The translations under genes were made by a program, and so were the position numbers. Shown piece by piece: positions 1 through 9,500 of a stretch of DNA of 58,442 nt; the stretch's first letter is position 1, and each line of letters starts with the position of its first letter. The stretch covers positions 653 through 59,094 of the forward strand of contig DDCB01000032.1 in NCBI GenBank assembly GCA_002335425.1, in the 5' to 3' direction. The notes beneath the pieces are model-generated. The model searched no databases and was not told the origin of the DNA. It was given only the letters and a program-made list of their open reading frames with translations. This DNA comes from Chthonomonas sp. UBA2017. Lineage in GTDB: Bacteria; Armatimonadota; Fimbriimonadia; Fimbriimonadales; Fimbriimonadaceae.

Positions 1-523
1 CCTCAATCTTTTGTCGTGTCCCGAGAACTTTGATCGTCGAATCCCTCACGAGTTCGCCTTGGACCGCGCCCTCACTCACGAGGAACGCAAAGAGCATACT
101 GCCGGAATCCGCACCCGCACGAAGCGGGCCCGAGAGAAGGGGATTTCGAGTGCCGATCGGTGCCGATTCCAACTCCTCCGACCAATCCAGATAGTCGATC
201 AGGAGGGCCTTGCCGTCTGAGACCCACATGATTCCGTCGCCCCACATGTCCATTTGGGCGATCCGAAACTTCCCTTTTCCGTCCCAGGCGACATCGATCT
301 GACCCTCGGTGTAGAACGGTCCGGATTCGATGGATTGGGCGCCATTCCACAGGCTGACCCGCATCGCCCCGATCTCCTTATAGCGTCGCACGATCTTTTG
401 AATAATCTCTTTTCCAGGTGGTGGAACGTCCGTGGGCTGAGTCGATTGAGCATGGGCCAGCGGAACACAAAGTCCCAAGAAGGTGGTCGAAACGATCAGA
501 TTCATGAGCGGAATACGGGCCAT
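1..523 (-). CDS. Secreted LolA-like protein, C-terminus cut by window edge
   Basis: The minus strand is open from an ATG at 523 to the first base of the window with no stop, giving about 174 residues and continuing outside. It starts MARIPLMNLIVSTTFLGLCV followed by PLAHAQ, a typical Sec signal peptide with a likely cut after AHA or HAQ. The mature part opens with a helix (KEIIQKIVRRYKEIG) and then alternating strands such as GQIDVAWDGKGKFRI and GIMWVSDGKALLIDY. That helix-then-antiparallel-strands pattern is what LolA/LolB-like or DUF2092-type periplasmic proteins show. The exact family is inference. It is transcribed divergently from the gene at 566, with 42 bases between the starts. Confidence 0.75.
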   Translation of the reverse strand, partial: MARIPLMNLIVSTTFLGLCVPLAHAQSTQPTDVPPPGKEIIQKIVRRYKEIGAMRVSLWNGAQSIESGPFYTEGQIDVAWDGKGKFRIAQMDMWGDGIMWVSDGKALLIDYLDWSEELESAPIGTRNPLLSGPLRAGADSGSMLFAFLVSEGAVQGELVRDSTIKVLGTRQKIE

Positions 524-565
524 CAGGGTTCTTTCTCGGGTGAAGATGATGTAGTCTACACGAGG

Positions 566-1105
566 ATGCGAGTTCAATTCCCTGGTGGCGAGGTTCTTCT
601 GGATCATCGCAAAGCGCTTGTTTTGCCCGCAGAGCGAACTCTGGTGGTGGCGGTCGATCCGGGGGTCCAGGCTCAACAACTGCTTTTCGAAGCGGAACGT
701 AGCCTCTCCGATCGGATTCGAGAGCTGGCCGAAGAATGGCTGGTGGAACGAATCGGAATTTTGACGTGCGGGAGCTGGGGTCATATCGACCTCGGACCGA
801 TCCCTCGCGAGGTCTTGGTGATCAGCGATGCGGAAGAGGTTGAGACGCCGCACCCAAAGCTGGTTCGATTGGAGATCGGCTCGTGGGCCATCGAGTCGAT
901 GCCCGGCACGAACCTCACGAAGCCTCAGATCGCTCCGGGAGGGCACCAATCGGAGTCGGGTCGGGCGGTCTTTGTCGCTTCGGAGTTCACGCTTTGGCTG
1001 CCCCTGTTCGAAGGCAGCAACAAGTTCCCTCTTCCTTCGGCCCCGGGTCTTCAAATTTATGAATGTGGTGCGAAAAACGTCGAGCACCTGATGCCGACGC
1101 CGTGA
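566..1105 (+). CDS. Hypothetical protein, possibly a degenerate metallophosphoesterase-like fold
   Basis: This 179-residue protein starts at ATG 566, the first ATG after the divergent signal-peptide gene. It has no signal peptide or membrane segment. The N-terminus (GGEVLLDHRKALVLPAERTL then VVAVDPG) is laid out like ligase-associated PdeM-type phosphoesterases, where a similar stretch runs into a metal-binding DLHLG. The later APGGHQSE stretch, followed by FTLWLPLF, recalls the GHxHP and LPAF region of that family. The metal ligands (the first Asp-x-His and the Asn-His pair) are not present, so it would be inactive if related. This relation is a weak inference; otherwise the function is unknown. 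The next gene starts 67 bases downstream. Confidence 0.6.
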   Translation: MRVQFPGGEVLLDHRKALVLPAERTLVVAVDPGVQAQQLLFEAERSLSDRIRELAEEWLVERIGILTCGSWGHIDLGPIPREVLVISDAEEVETPHPKLVRLEIGSWAIESMPGTNLTKPQIAPGGHQSESGRAVFVASEFTLWLPLFEGSNKFPLPSAPGLQIYECGAKNVEHLMPTP

Positions 1106-1129
1106 TCCTGCGCTCCAATTCCGTATAAT
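1101..1129 (+). promoter_or_regulatory. Probable sigma-70 type promoter for acyl-CoA dehydrogenase
   Basis: A perfect TATAAT lies at 1124-1129. The hexamer 17 bases upstream is CGTGAT (1101-1106), a poor match to TTGACA. Transcription would start near 1136, giving a leader of about 37 bases before the ATG at 1173. The same weak CGTGAT hexamer stands at the -35 position before rnpB. Confidence 0.45.
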
Positions 1130-1172
1130 GCTTCGAAAGTCCGAGGTGCGACGCCTCGGAAAAGACAACATC

Positions 1173-2762
1173 ATGGCCGGATTGATCTCGAATCAGCAGC
1201 ACGGAGGGTCGTTCTTTTCGCAAACCCCCGAGCGCATCTTTACTCCTGAGGATTTTTCTCCCGACGAGAATCTGATGATCCAGACGGCCGAGCAGTTCAG
1301 CCGAAAGGAGATTTTGCCTCAACTGGAGGCCCTGGACCAACAAGCCGAAGGGCTGATGCCTAGCCTCGTACGCAAGGCTGGAGAGCTCGGATTTTGTGGG
1401 ATCGATACCGCCGAGGCCTATGATGGGCTTGGTCTCAGCAAGAACCTAGCCGCTCGGATTTTGGAGTTCTTGAGCCTGAACGGATCGTTCAGCGTCACCA
1501 TTGGGATCACCAGCGGGATCAGCCAAGTTGGACTCTCGCTCTTTGGCGAAGAGTCTCAACGCCAGCAGTTTTTGCCGAAACTGACGAGCGGCGAATGGAT
1601 AGGGGCTTATGCCCTGAGCGAACCCAATAGTGGGTCTGACGCTCTCAGCATGAGCTGCCGGGCCGAGCGCCACGGCGATAAGTGGGTGCTCAACGGCACC
1701 AAGATGTGGATCAGCAACGCGAAGTGGGCCGACCTGTTCCTCGTGATGGCGAAGGTCGATGGCGAGCGCGTGACGGCATTCTTGGTCGAGCGAAACGCCC
1801 CGGGCGTGAGCGTGGCTCGCGAAGAGCACAAGATGGGGCTGAAAGGGTCTTCGACCGCACGGCTGGTGCTCGAAAACGCCGAAATCCCTCTCGAAAACCA
1901 ACTCTATGTCGAAGGCAAAGGCCATCACGTGGCCTTCAACGCCCTGAATCTGGGGCGATTCAAGCTCGCGAGTATGTCGATCGGCCCGGCTCGCGAAGCG
2001 ATCACTCAGGCCGCGAGCTACGCCCTGGACCGCAAGCAGTTTGGACAATCGATCAGCGACTTTGGACTGATCCGAAAAAAGCTCGCGGAGATGGCGGGGC
2101 GATTCTACGCAGCTGAGTCGATGATCTATCGAACAGGGGCTCTCATTGACCAGGCATTTGACCAACAGGGCGGCTCGGTGGAAGGAAATCGACTCGCTGC
2201 CGAAGAGTTCGCCATCGAGTGCAGCGCCTGTAAGGTCCTTTCCACTGAGGTAGAGGCGTTCATCGTCGACGAGGCGATCCAAGTTTTCGGTGGATACGGA
2301 TTTACGGAGGAGTTTCCGGTCGCTCGCCTTTATCGGGATGCTCGCGTCAGCCGAATTTACGAAGGAACCAACGAAATCAACCGCGTCTTTCTCGCCGATC
2401 GCCTGATGCGACGAGCGAAGGAGGGCCGACTGAGCCTGAGCGGCTCGGGGGACTCGTATCTGAGCGAACTGGCGGCGAAGGCCTTCGCCCATGCAGGCTC
2501 AGGCCAAGTCTTCATCGGCGCGCTGAGCGATCTGGCGATGCTTTCTTACGCCGAACAGTCGGCGCGCTTGCGCGCGAAGCAGCAAGGCGGGATTTTTGAT
2601 CTGGCTTATCAGAATTTCCTTCAGTGGGCCCAGCTTCAAGGAGCAGCCGCCTATCAAATCGCGACCGGAGAGGCTGTTCACGTGCCCGCGACGCCCCACC
2701 TGGGGATCGACGAACTCGCGGCGGCGGTACTCGAAACCAAAGCCCCGTTGCGAAAAACTTGA
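1173..2762 (+). CDS. Acyl-CoA dehydrogenase (FadE/VLCAD-like, long form)
   Basis: This flavoprotein oxidises acyl-CoA to trans-2-enoyl-CoA in fatty acid beta-oxidation. The 529 residues hold the N-terminal helical domain (about 35-145), the middle beta domain with YALSEPNSGSDA and the substrate-gating region, and the C-terminal helical domain with IQVFGGYGFTEEFPVARLYR. The catalytic glutamate is E397 in RIYEGTNEINR. A C-terminal extension of about 120 residues is shared with the longer very-long-chain class rather than the 380-residue short and medium-chain enzymes. ATG 1173 (MAGLISNQQ) is preferred over ATG 1128, which overlaps the -10 element. Its stop overlaps the trmD start by one base (TGATG), so the two are probably translated in sequence. 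Confidence 0.93.
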   Translation: MAGLISNQQHGGSFFSQTPERIFTPEDFSPDENLMIQTAEQFSRKEILPQLEALDQQAEGLMPSLVRKAGELGFCGIDTAEAYDGLGLSKNLAARILEFLSLNGSFSVTIGITSGISQVGLSLFGEESQRQQFLPKLTSGEWIGAYALSEPNSGSDALSMSCRAERHGDKWVLNGTKMWISNAKWADLFLVMAKVDGERVTAFLVERNAPGVSVAREEHKMGLKGSSTARLVLENAEIPLENQLYVEGKGHHVAFNALNLGRFKLASMSIGPAREAITQAASYALDRKQFGQSISDFGLIRKKLAEMAGRFYAAESMIYRTGALIDQAFDQQGGSVEGNRLAAEEFAIECSACKVLSTEVEAFIVDEAIQVFGGYGFTEEFPVARLYRDARVSRIYEGTNEINRVFLADRLMRRAKEGRLSLSGSGDSYLSELAAKAFAHAGSGQVFIGALSDLAMLSYAEQSARLRAKQQGGIFDLAYQNFLQWAQLQGAAAYQIATGEAVHVPATPHLGIDELAAAVLETKAPLRKT

Positions 2763-3469
2763 TGCGCCTTTCGTTCGTGACCCTCTTTCCCGAACTGGTC
2801 CTCGGGGCACTTCGACACAGTATTTTGCTCCGGGCCGAGTCGTCGGGGCGGGTCGAATTTCGAGCCGCCAACCCACGCGACTTTGCGACCGACGCGCATC
2901 GGACCGTCGATGATCGTCCGGCGGGCGGCGGACCGGGAATGGTCCTTCGGGCCGACCGAGTCGCGGATGCATTTCAAAGCTTGAACCCGGATCCCCATGC
3001 CGAGGTGATTTTCTTGGACCCCAATGGCGAGGTTTTTGACCAGCGGATCGCCCGGGAACTCTCCCAGGCGCCAGAGGTCGTTTTCCTCTGCGGTCATTAC
3101 GAAGGAATCGACGACCGAGTGCGAGAACGGCTCGCCACCCGCACCTTGAGCCTGGGGGACTTTATCCTGACTGGCGGAGAATTGGCTTCGCTCGTGATCG
3201 CCGACGCGGTGGTCCGGTTGATTCCAGGAGTCTTGGGTTCGGCGCAAAGCCTTGAGGTCGATGCCCATGCCGACGGCCTTTTGAGCGGGCCGAACTATAC
3301 GTCGCCGGTGGAATGGGAGGGGTTGAGCATCCCCGAGGTTCTTCGCTCGGGCGACCATCAAGCGGCTTCTCGTTGGCGCAGGAGATGGTCGCTTCAATCG
3401 ACTCGGGAAAGGCGTCCCGAACTTTTCTGCCGCGCCCCCCTTTCGCGAGCCGACTTAGACCTGCTATAA
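2762..3469 (+). CDS. trmD: tRNA (guanine-N1)-methyltransferase TrmD
   Basis: TrmD methylates G37 of tRNAs next to the anticodon, using S-adenosylmethionine, and so prevents +1 frameshifts. The 235-residue product has the SPOUT trefoil-knot signatures FLCGHYEGIDDRV and LSLGDFILTGGELA. It also has the substrate loop YTSPVEWEGLSIPEVLRSGD, which ends in HQA, as in bona fide TrmD. The length is normal for the family. It starts at ATG 2762, overlapping the stop of the acyl-CoA dehydrogenase by one base. Here trmD and rplS are detached from ffh, rpsP and rimM, which lie at the other end of the window. Confidence 0.97.
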   Translation: MRLSFVTLFPELVLGALRHSILLRAESSGRVEFRAANPRDFATDAHRTVDDRPAGGGPGMVLRADRVADAFQSLNPDPHAEVIFLDPNGEVFDQRIARELSQAPEVVFLCGHYEGIDDRVRERLATRTLSLGDFILTGGELASLVIADAVVRLIPGVLGSAQSLEVDAHADGLLSGPNYTSPVEWEGLSIPEVLRSGDHQAASRWRRRWSLQSTRERRPELFCRAPLSRADLDLL

Positions 3470-3470
3470 T
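3442..3470 (+). promoter_or_regulatory. Probable promoter for rplS inside the trmD 3' end
   Basis: A perfect TATAAT at 3465-3470 straddles the trmD stop codon. A weak -35 (TTCGCG, 3442-3447) lies 17 bases upstream. The start of transcription would be near 3477, leaving a leader of about 58 bases before the rplS ATG. This would let the ribosomal protein gene be transcribed independently of the upstream dehydrogenase. Confidence 0.5.
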
Positions 3471-3534
3471 CGGTGTTCGCGTCCGGCGGCTCTTGTCCCG
3501 CGCGAACCTCAAAAGGACTCAAGGATCGAAAAAG

Positions 3535-3885
3535 ATGTCGAAGCAAGCAATTTTGCAAAGCGTGGCTCAAGGATGCCTCAAGGAGAATCTCCCCGTCATC
3601 AAGCCGGGAGACACCGTGCGCGCTCACGTGAAGGTACGAGAAGGCGGCAAGGAGCGATTGCAGGTGTTTGAGGGGCTCGTCATTGCGGTGCGCAACGGCG
3701 GCATTGCCAAAAACGTCACGATCCGCAAGATCAGCAGCGGCGTGGGCGTCGAGCGAACTTTCCCTTTGCACTCGCCGATGGTTGATCGATTTGAAGTCCT
3801 GCGCCATGGCCGAGTTCGACGCGCGAAGCTGTATTACATTCGCGAGAAGGTCGGCAAGGACGCTCGCATTAAGGAAAAGCGCTAA
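3535..3885 (+). CDS. rplS: 50S ribosomal protein L19
   Basis: L19 sits at the 30S-50S interface of the ribosome. The 116-residue product carries the family core PVIKPGDTVRAHVKVREGGK, then RLQVFEGLVIAVRNGGI and FTI-type basic strands, ending in VRRAKLYYIREKVGKDARIKEKR. The start is ATG 3535 (MSKQAILQSVAQ); longer versions would run into the trmD 3' region. It follows trmD as in many bacteria, with 65 bases between them, and lepB starts 6 bases after its stop. Confidence 0.98.
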   Translation: MSKQAILQSVAQGCLKENLPVIKPGDTVRAHVKVREGGKERLQVFEGLVIAVRNGGIAKNVTIRKISSGVGVERTFPLHSPMVDRFEVLRHGRVRRAKLYYIREKVGKDARIKEKR

Positions 3886-3891
3886 ACCGAG

Positions 3892-4731
3892 ATGCCTTTT
3901 CGGCCGGAGGTCTTACTGGCCCAACAGTCGGGGATGATGGAGTGGGTCGATGCGGTCGCCCGCACCCCGCTCTCGTCCATCCTCATCTTTGGCATCGTCC
4001 TCACCGCCATCCGGATTGGCCTTTCGGCCTATATGAAGTCCGTGCCCAAGCATTTTCGCTTCGGGTTGTATTCCGCGGCGAGGGTTCTGAACGACCTCCT
4101 CGACGCCGTCCTTTACGCGGCGATCATCGTCTTCATGGTCGTTCGTCCGTTCGCGATCCAGACCTTTTTAATCCCGACGGGGTCGATGATCAAGACGCTC
4201 CTGGTCCGCGACATGATCGTCGCGAACAAGGCGGTCTATCGGTATTCCGACCCCAAGGTTGGGGACATCGTCGTCTTTCGTCCGCCCGCCTGGGGCATCC
4301 CTCCCGACATGCCGAAGAATTCGGACTATATCAAGCGGTGTGTGGGCGTGCCGGGTGACCTCGTTGAGATTCGCGACAGCCAGCTTTACCGGAACGGCCA
4401 GCCTGCTCCCGAGCCGTTTCTGAACGAAAAGTCGTATCGCTACAACTTCAAGCTCGTGAATTTCAACGGCGAGATCTTCCCTCTTTTGGAAGAAAGTGGC
4501 GTTGTGAACGGCTTTAGCAACATTGCGAAGTATCAGCTCGGGCCCGACCAGTGGCTGGATGCTTGGGACCGGCCCGCCGTCAAGATCCCTGAAGGCTACT
4601 ATCTGATGATGGGCGACAACCGAAACAACTCGCTCGATGGGCGATTTTGGGGCCTTGTTCCCCGCCGGAACATCGTGGGGCGGTGTGAGTTCGTCTGGCT
4701 CCCGCTGAATCGCATCCACAAGCCCAAGTAG
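3892..4731 (+). CDS. lepB: Signal peptidase I
   Basis: This inner-membrane serine peptidase removes signal peptides from Sec-exported proteins. The 279-residue protein has hydrophobic segments near residues 27-45 and 71-88. The catalytic Ser98 lies in IPTGSMIKTL and the catalytic Lys148 in DYIKRCVGVPGD. The family box E appears as MMGDNRNNSLDGRFWG. It starts at ATG 3892, 6 bases after rplS. An insertion between the Lys box and box E (around residues 175-225) is longer than in the smallest homologues but common in large LepB proteins. Confidence 0.96.
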   Translation: MPFRPEVLLAQQSGMMEWVDAVARTPLSSILIFGIVLTAIRIGLSAYMKSVPKHFRFGLYSAARVLNDLLDAVLYAAIIVFMVVRPFAIQTFLIPTGSMIKTLLVRDMIVANKAVYRYSDPKVGDIVVFRPPAWGIPPDMPKNSDYIKRCVGVPGDLVEIRDSQLYRNGQPAPEPFLNEKSYRYNFKLVNFNGEIFPLLEESGVVNGFSNIAKYQLGPDQWLDAWDRPAVKIPEGYYLMMGDNRNNSLDGRFWGLVPRRNIVGRCEFVWLPLNRIHKPK

Positions 4732-4771
4732 CCGCTCGCCAGCGCGCTCGGACCGGGTAGAACCTATCCCA

Positions 4772-5728
4772 ATGGTTGCCGTTGTTTTTCCGGGGCAAGG
4801 GTCGCAAGCGGTGGGCATGGGTCAAGACCTCGTCCGGCACTCGCCCGAAGCCCAATCGGTCTTTCACGAGGTCTCCCAAGCCGTAGGCCGCGATCTCGCT
4901 CAGCTCTGTTTTGAATCGGATGAAGAGACGTTGCGTCAGACCCAAAACGCCCAAATCGCGCTCTACACGGTCGGCTTAGCCGCATTTAAGACCTTAACCG
5001 AAGCCCTCGGAGGGGCATTCGTCCCCTCTTCGATGGCAGGACATTCGATTGGAGAGTACACGGCTCTGGCCGCCGCGGGCGTGATCTCGGTGCCCGATGG
5101 AGCCCGACTTGTTCAGCGACGAGGTGAACTGATGGCTCAGGCCGGGACCACGCGTCCGGGCACGATGGCCGCGATCTTGGGCGTCGAGTCAGAGGCTCTT
5201 GCTCAAATTTGTCGGGAAGCCTCGTCGGCGACTGAAACCGTCGTCGTGGCGAACGACAATTGCCCGGGTCAACTCGTAATCAGCGGCGATCCCGCAGCCG
5301 TTGAGCGGGCGGGCCAGCTCGCGAGCGAAGCCGGAGCCAAGAGGGTCCTCCCGCTCAAGGTCAGCGGAGCGTTTCACAGCCCCTTGATGCTCGACTCGGC
5401 CGCTCAGATGCGACCATCACTCGATTCGGTCACGTGGACAGTCTCGACCGAGACCCCGGTTGTTTACAGCAATGTCACCGCTCAGCCGGTGTCCACAGGG
5501 GCGGACTGGCCCGAGCTCCTGGAACGGCAACTCAGCTCTCCGGTCCGATGGACCGAAAGCGTCCAGCAGATGGTTCGCGATGGAGTGACGCAGATGGTCG
5601 AATGTGGGAGTGGCCAAGTGCTCACCGGGCTGGCCAAACGGATCGATAAGGGTGTGGTGGCGTTTTCAGTCAGTGACTTTGCGACCGCCACCGAAACCGC
5701 CAAGGGTCTCACCGAGGGGCGAATATGA
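4772..5728 (+). CDS. fabD: Malonyl-CoA:ACP transacylase
   Basis: FabD moves malonyl groups from CoA to acyl carrier protein for fatty acid synthesis. The 318-residue protein begins VAVVFPGQGSQAVGMG. It has the active-site Ser92 in GHSIGEYTAL, the malonyl-binding Arg in QRRGELM, and the catalytic His (about residue 201) in GAFHSPLM. Its stop overlaps the fabG start in an ATGA junction. The acpP, fabF and fabH genes that often accompany fabD and fabG are not in this window. Confidence 0.96.
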   Translation: MVAVVFPGQGSQAVGMGQDLVRHSPEAQSVFHEVSQAVGRDLAQLCFESDEETLRQTQNAQIALYTVGLAAFKTLTEALGGAFVPSSMAGHSIGEYTALAAAGVISVPDGARLVQRRGELMAQAGTTRPGTMAAILGVESEALAQICREASSATETVVVANDNCPGQLVISGDPAAVERAGQLASEAGAKRVLPLKVSGAFHSPLMLDSAAQMRPSLDSVTWTVSTETPVVYSNVTAQPVSTGADWPELLERQLSSPVRWTESVQQMVRDGVTQMVECGSGQVLTGLAKRIDKGVVAFSVSDFATATETAKGLTEGRI

Positions 5729-6459
5729 AAGATCAAGTCGCCATCGTGACCGGCGCGAGCCGAGGGATCGGTCAAGCGATCGCCGAAGAGCTGGCGCGAC
5801 GAGGCTGTCGCGTGGCCTGTGTCGCCTCCAGGGCGGCCAATGCTCAGTCTACGGTCGAACGCATTCAGTCTCAGGGCGGACAAGCCCAGGCCTATGGCGC
5901 TGACGTCAGTCAGGTCTCGCAGATCGAAGAAGCCTTTTCAACAATTGAGGCCGATCTCGGCCCTCCGTCGATTCTGATCAACAACGCCGGGATCACGCGG
6001 GATGGGCTCTTGATGCGAATGAAAGACGATGATTGGGACGCGGTGATCACGACGAATCTCAAGAGCGCTTACCTGACCACCAAGGCGGTGCTCAAACCGA
6101 TGATGAAGGCCCGATATGGACGAATCGTCAACGTCAGCAGCGTCATCGGGCTTCACGGCGGGGCGGGCCAAGCCAATTACGCCGCCAGCAAAGCGGGGTT
6201 GATCGGATTGACCATGTCGATTGCCAAAGAGCTGGGCAGTCGGGGCATCACGTGCAACGCCATCGCGCCGGGCTTTATCCAGACCGACATGACCGAAGAC
6301 CTCACCGAGGAGTTTAAGCAGTATGTGCAAAAGACCGCTCCCGCCGGACGCCTGGGAACTCCGGCCGACATTGCTCCGCTAGTCGGGTTTTTGGCCTCGC
6401 CGGAAGCTGCTTACATCACTGGACAAACGATCACCGTGGATGGCGGATTGATGCTCTAA
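5725..6459 (+). CDS. fabG: 3-oxoacyl-[ACP] reductase
   Basis: FabG is an NADPH-dependent short-chain dehydrogenase that reduces 3-oxoacyl-ACP. The 244-residue protein shows the cofactor loop TGASRGIG (9-16), NNAG in ILINNAGITRDGLLMRM, the catalytic serine in VNVSSVIG and the YAASK motif (Tyr about 152). It ends with ITGQTITVDGGLML, as in genuine FabG rather than general SDR enzymes. It is coupled to fabD by a 4-base overlap. About 90 bases separate it from dnaE. Confidence 0.96.
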   Translation: MKDQVAIVTGASRGIGQAIAEELARRGCRVACVASRAANAQSTVERIQSQGGQAQAYGADVSQVSQIEEAFSTIEADLGPPSILINNAGITRDGLLMRMKDDDWDAVITTNLKSAYLTTKAVLKPMMKARYGRIVNVSSVIGLHGGAGQANYAASKAGLIGLTMSIAKELGSRGITCNAIAPGFIQTDMTEDLTEEFKQYVQKTAPAGRLGTPADIAPLVGFLASPEAAYITGQTITVDGGLML

Positions 6460-6550
6460 GCACCCTCCAACCAGCGTCGAATTTCAGCGGCAAAATACGT
6501 CCCTGGATCGTCCGGAAAAAGGGTGTCGCTCGGCCCCTTCTCTTGCCCAC

Positions 6551-9500
6551 ATGGCCTTTGTTCATCTGCATAACCATACGGAGTACAGCTTGCTCGACGG
6601 GGCCAACCGCATCCCGGACCTCGTTCGGCACGCGCAAGAGATGGGGATGCCCGCTTTGGCGATCAGTGACCACGGCGTGATGTTCGGGGTCATGGAGTTT
6701 TACTTCGAGTGCAAGAAGCGCGGCATCAAGCCGATCATCGGGATGGAGGCCTACATGGCCCCCAACGGACTGCACAACAAGCAAGGGCGCGAAGAGAACC
6801 AGACGTATCATCTGTTGCTCCTCGCCAAAGACCTCGAGGGTTATCGCAACCTCTGCAAACTGCACACCGTCGCCGCTCTCCAAGGCTTTTACTACAAGCC
6901 TCGAATCGATCACGACCTCTTGAGGCAGCACCGAAGCGGGCTGATCGGGACCAGCGCGTGCTTGGGCAGTGAGATTTGCCAAGAACTGATGGCCGGTCGA
7001 TACGACAAGGCCCAATACATCGCCGGGATGTACAAAGAGATTTTTGAAGAGGGGTCTTTCCTGATCGAGCTTCAAGATCACCGGCTTCCCGAGCAGGCCG
7101 CCATTCGCCCAGACCTCTTGCGGATCGCTCGCGAACTCCAGCTCCCCGTTGTCGCAACGAACGACGCCCACTACCTCTGTCGGACCGACCACAAGGCTCA
7201 CGACGTCTTGCTTTGCATCGGGACCGGGGCGCTTGTGCAGGACGATAAGCGCCTCCGGTTCGAGACCGAGGAGTTCTATCTCAAGTCGGAAGACGAGATG
7301 CGCGAGCTGTTTTCTGACGTTCCCGAAGCGATCGAAAACACACTCCTGGTCGAGTCCATGTGCAACGTCGAGCTCGGGAAGCAACGGGCCGACATGCCCG
7401 AACCCGAACTGCCCGAGGGGGAATCCGCAAAGTCTTACTTGGAAAAACTCGCCCAATCTGGGCTCGCAGAGCGACTTCCCTGTGCGCCGGGGGAAGCCGA
7501 AGAGCGACTTCAGTACGAGCTTGGGGTGATCCAACAGACCGGCTTTGACGCCTACTTCTTGTTAGTCCGAGAGTTCGCCCAATACGCGCGTGAGCAAGGC
7601 ATCGCCTTTGGCGTCCGGGGCTCTGCCGCGGGTTCACTAGTCAGCTACTGTTTAGGTATCACCGACGTCGATCCGCTGGAGTACGACCTGACCTTCGAGC
7701 GGTTCTTGAACCCCGAGCGGGTCTCGATGCCCGACATCGACATGGACTTCGAGGATGCCCGCCGGGATGAGGTCGTCCAGTACGTCACCGAGCGGTTCGG
7801 GAGTGAGCGGGTCGCCCAGATCATCACCTTTGGAACGATGGCCGCCAAAGGGGCGATCCGTGATGCGGGCCGCGTGCTGGGTTACACGCCCCAAGAGACC
7901 GACCGAATCTGCAAGGCCATCCCCAATCTGCCCAACATGTCGATTGAGCGGGCGACCAAAGAGAGTGCCGAATTCCGGCAAGTGCTCGAAACCGACCCGC
8001 GCGCCAAAAGCCTGGTCGAAGTCGCAAAAACCGTCGAGGGCCTCTCGCGCAATCCTGGAGTTCATGCTGCCGGGATCGTCATCAGCCAAGAACCGCTCGA
8101 TGCCCACATCCCCCTTTATCGCGGCAACGATGGTCAGGCGGTCACTGCCTATGAGATGGGGATCCTCGAAAAAATTGGGCTCCTGAAGTTCGATTTTCTC
8201 GGGCTTTCGAACCTGACGGTCTTGAGCCGGGCCGTCGAGAACATTCGCCGCACTCAGGGCGTTGAAATCCACCTGAATTCGATCCCGCTGGACGACGCAA
8301 AGACCTATGAGATGCTCGGACAAGGCGAGACCGTCGGCGTCTTCCAGCTTGAATCGGGAGGGATGCGACGCAACATCATCGAGCTCAAGCCCCAAAGCGT
8401 TCGTGAGCTGGCGGCGATGGTCGCGCTCTATCGCCCCGGCCCGATGGCCCTGATCGCGGACTATGTCGATAACAAATTCGGCCGCAAGCAGGCTCAGTAT
8501 TTGGATGAACGAATGAGGCCGGTCCTCGAAGAGACCTACGGCATCATCGTTTACCAAGATCAGGTGCTGAAGCTCGTCCAAGTCTTGGCCGGGTTCAGCC
8601 TTGGCAAAGCCGACATCCTGCGGCGAGCGATGGGCAAGAAAGACAAAGAGGCCATGGCTTCGATGTTCGAGGACTTCCGGTCCGGTTGCGCCGCCCATGA
8701 GATTTCCGCTGAAGTCGCCCAATCCGTCTGGGAGCTTCTTGAACCGTTTGCGGGGTACGCGTTCAACAAGGCGCACGCGGTCTGTTATGCCCTCATCGCT
8801 TATCAGACCGCCTACCTCAAGGCCAACTACCCAGTTGAGTATTTGGCGGCGCTCTTGGCCGTATATCAATCTCGGGAAGATAAGGTGACCACCTTCATCG
8901 AAGAGGCTCGCCGGCAGAGGATCGTCGTTTTGCCTCCCGATGTCAACCAATCGGGTATTGACTTCCAGATCGAAATCGCGACGCCGGCCAAGAAGAATGG
9001 CAAAGTGAAGGAGACGCTGGGTGCAGTCCGGTTCGGGCTCGCCGCCATCAAGGGGGTCGGAGAGAGCCTGGTCGAGGCGATCTTGCTGGAGCGACAAAAT
9101 GGCCCATTCAACCACCTCTATCAGTTCGCCGAGCTCCTGAGGCCGCACGGCCTGAACAAGAGCTCCTTGGAGGCGCTGATCCGAGCCGGGGCTCTCGACA
9201 GCATCGACAAGAACCGCAACAAGCTGCTAGCCGTCCTCGAAGGGGCCTTAGTCTTTGCGGATCAAGCAAATCGCAACAAACTCGCCGGCCAAGACTCCCT
9301 CTTTGAGGACTCAGGGGCCGAATCCGAAGGCCAGCTCGAATATCCCCACTTGCCTGAGGTGGAGGCCCCCAAGCGGTCGGACCTGCTCGCGATGGAGAAG
9401 GAGGTCTTAGGGATTTACGTCAGTGACCACCCCCTGCGAGGATTTGATCGAATCTTGCACCTTCACCAGACTCACCCGGTGGCGGCGCTGGCTGAGCTCG

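Noticed and set aside
7652..9148. 498-residue open frame on the minus strand
   Set aside because: It is antisense to dnaE, with shadow-type composition.
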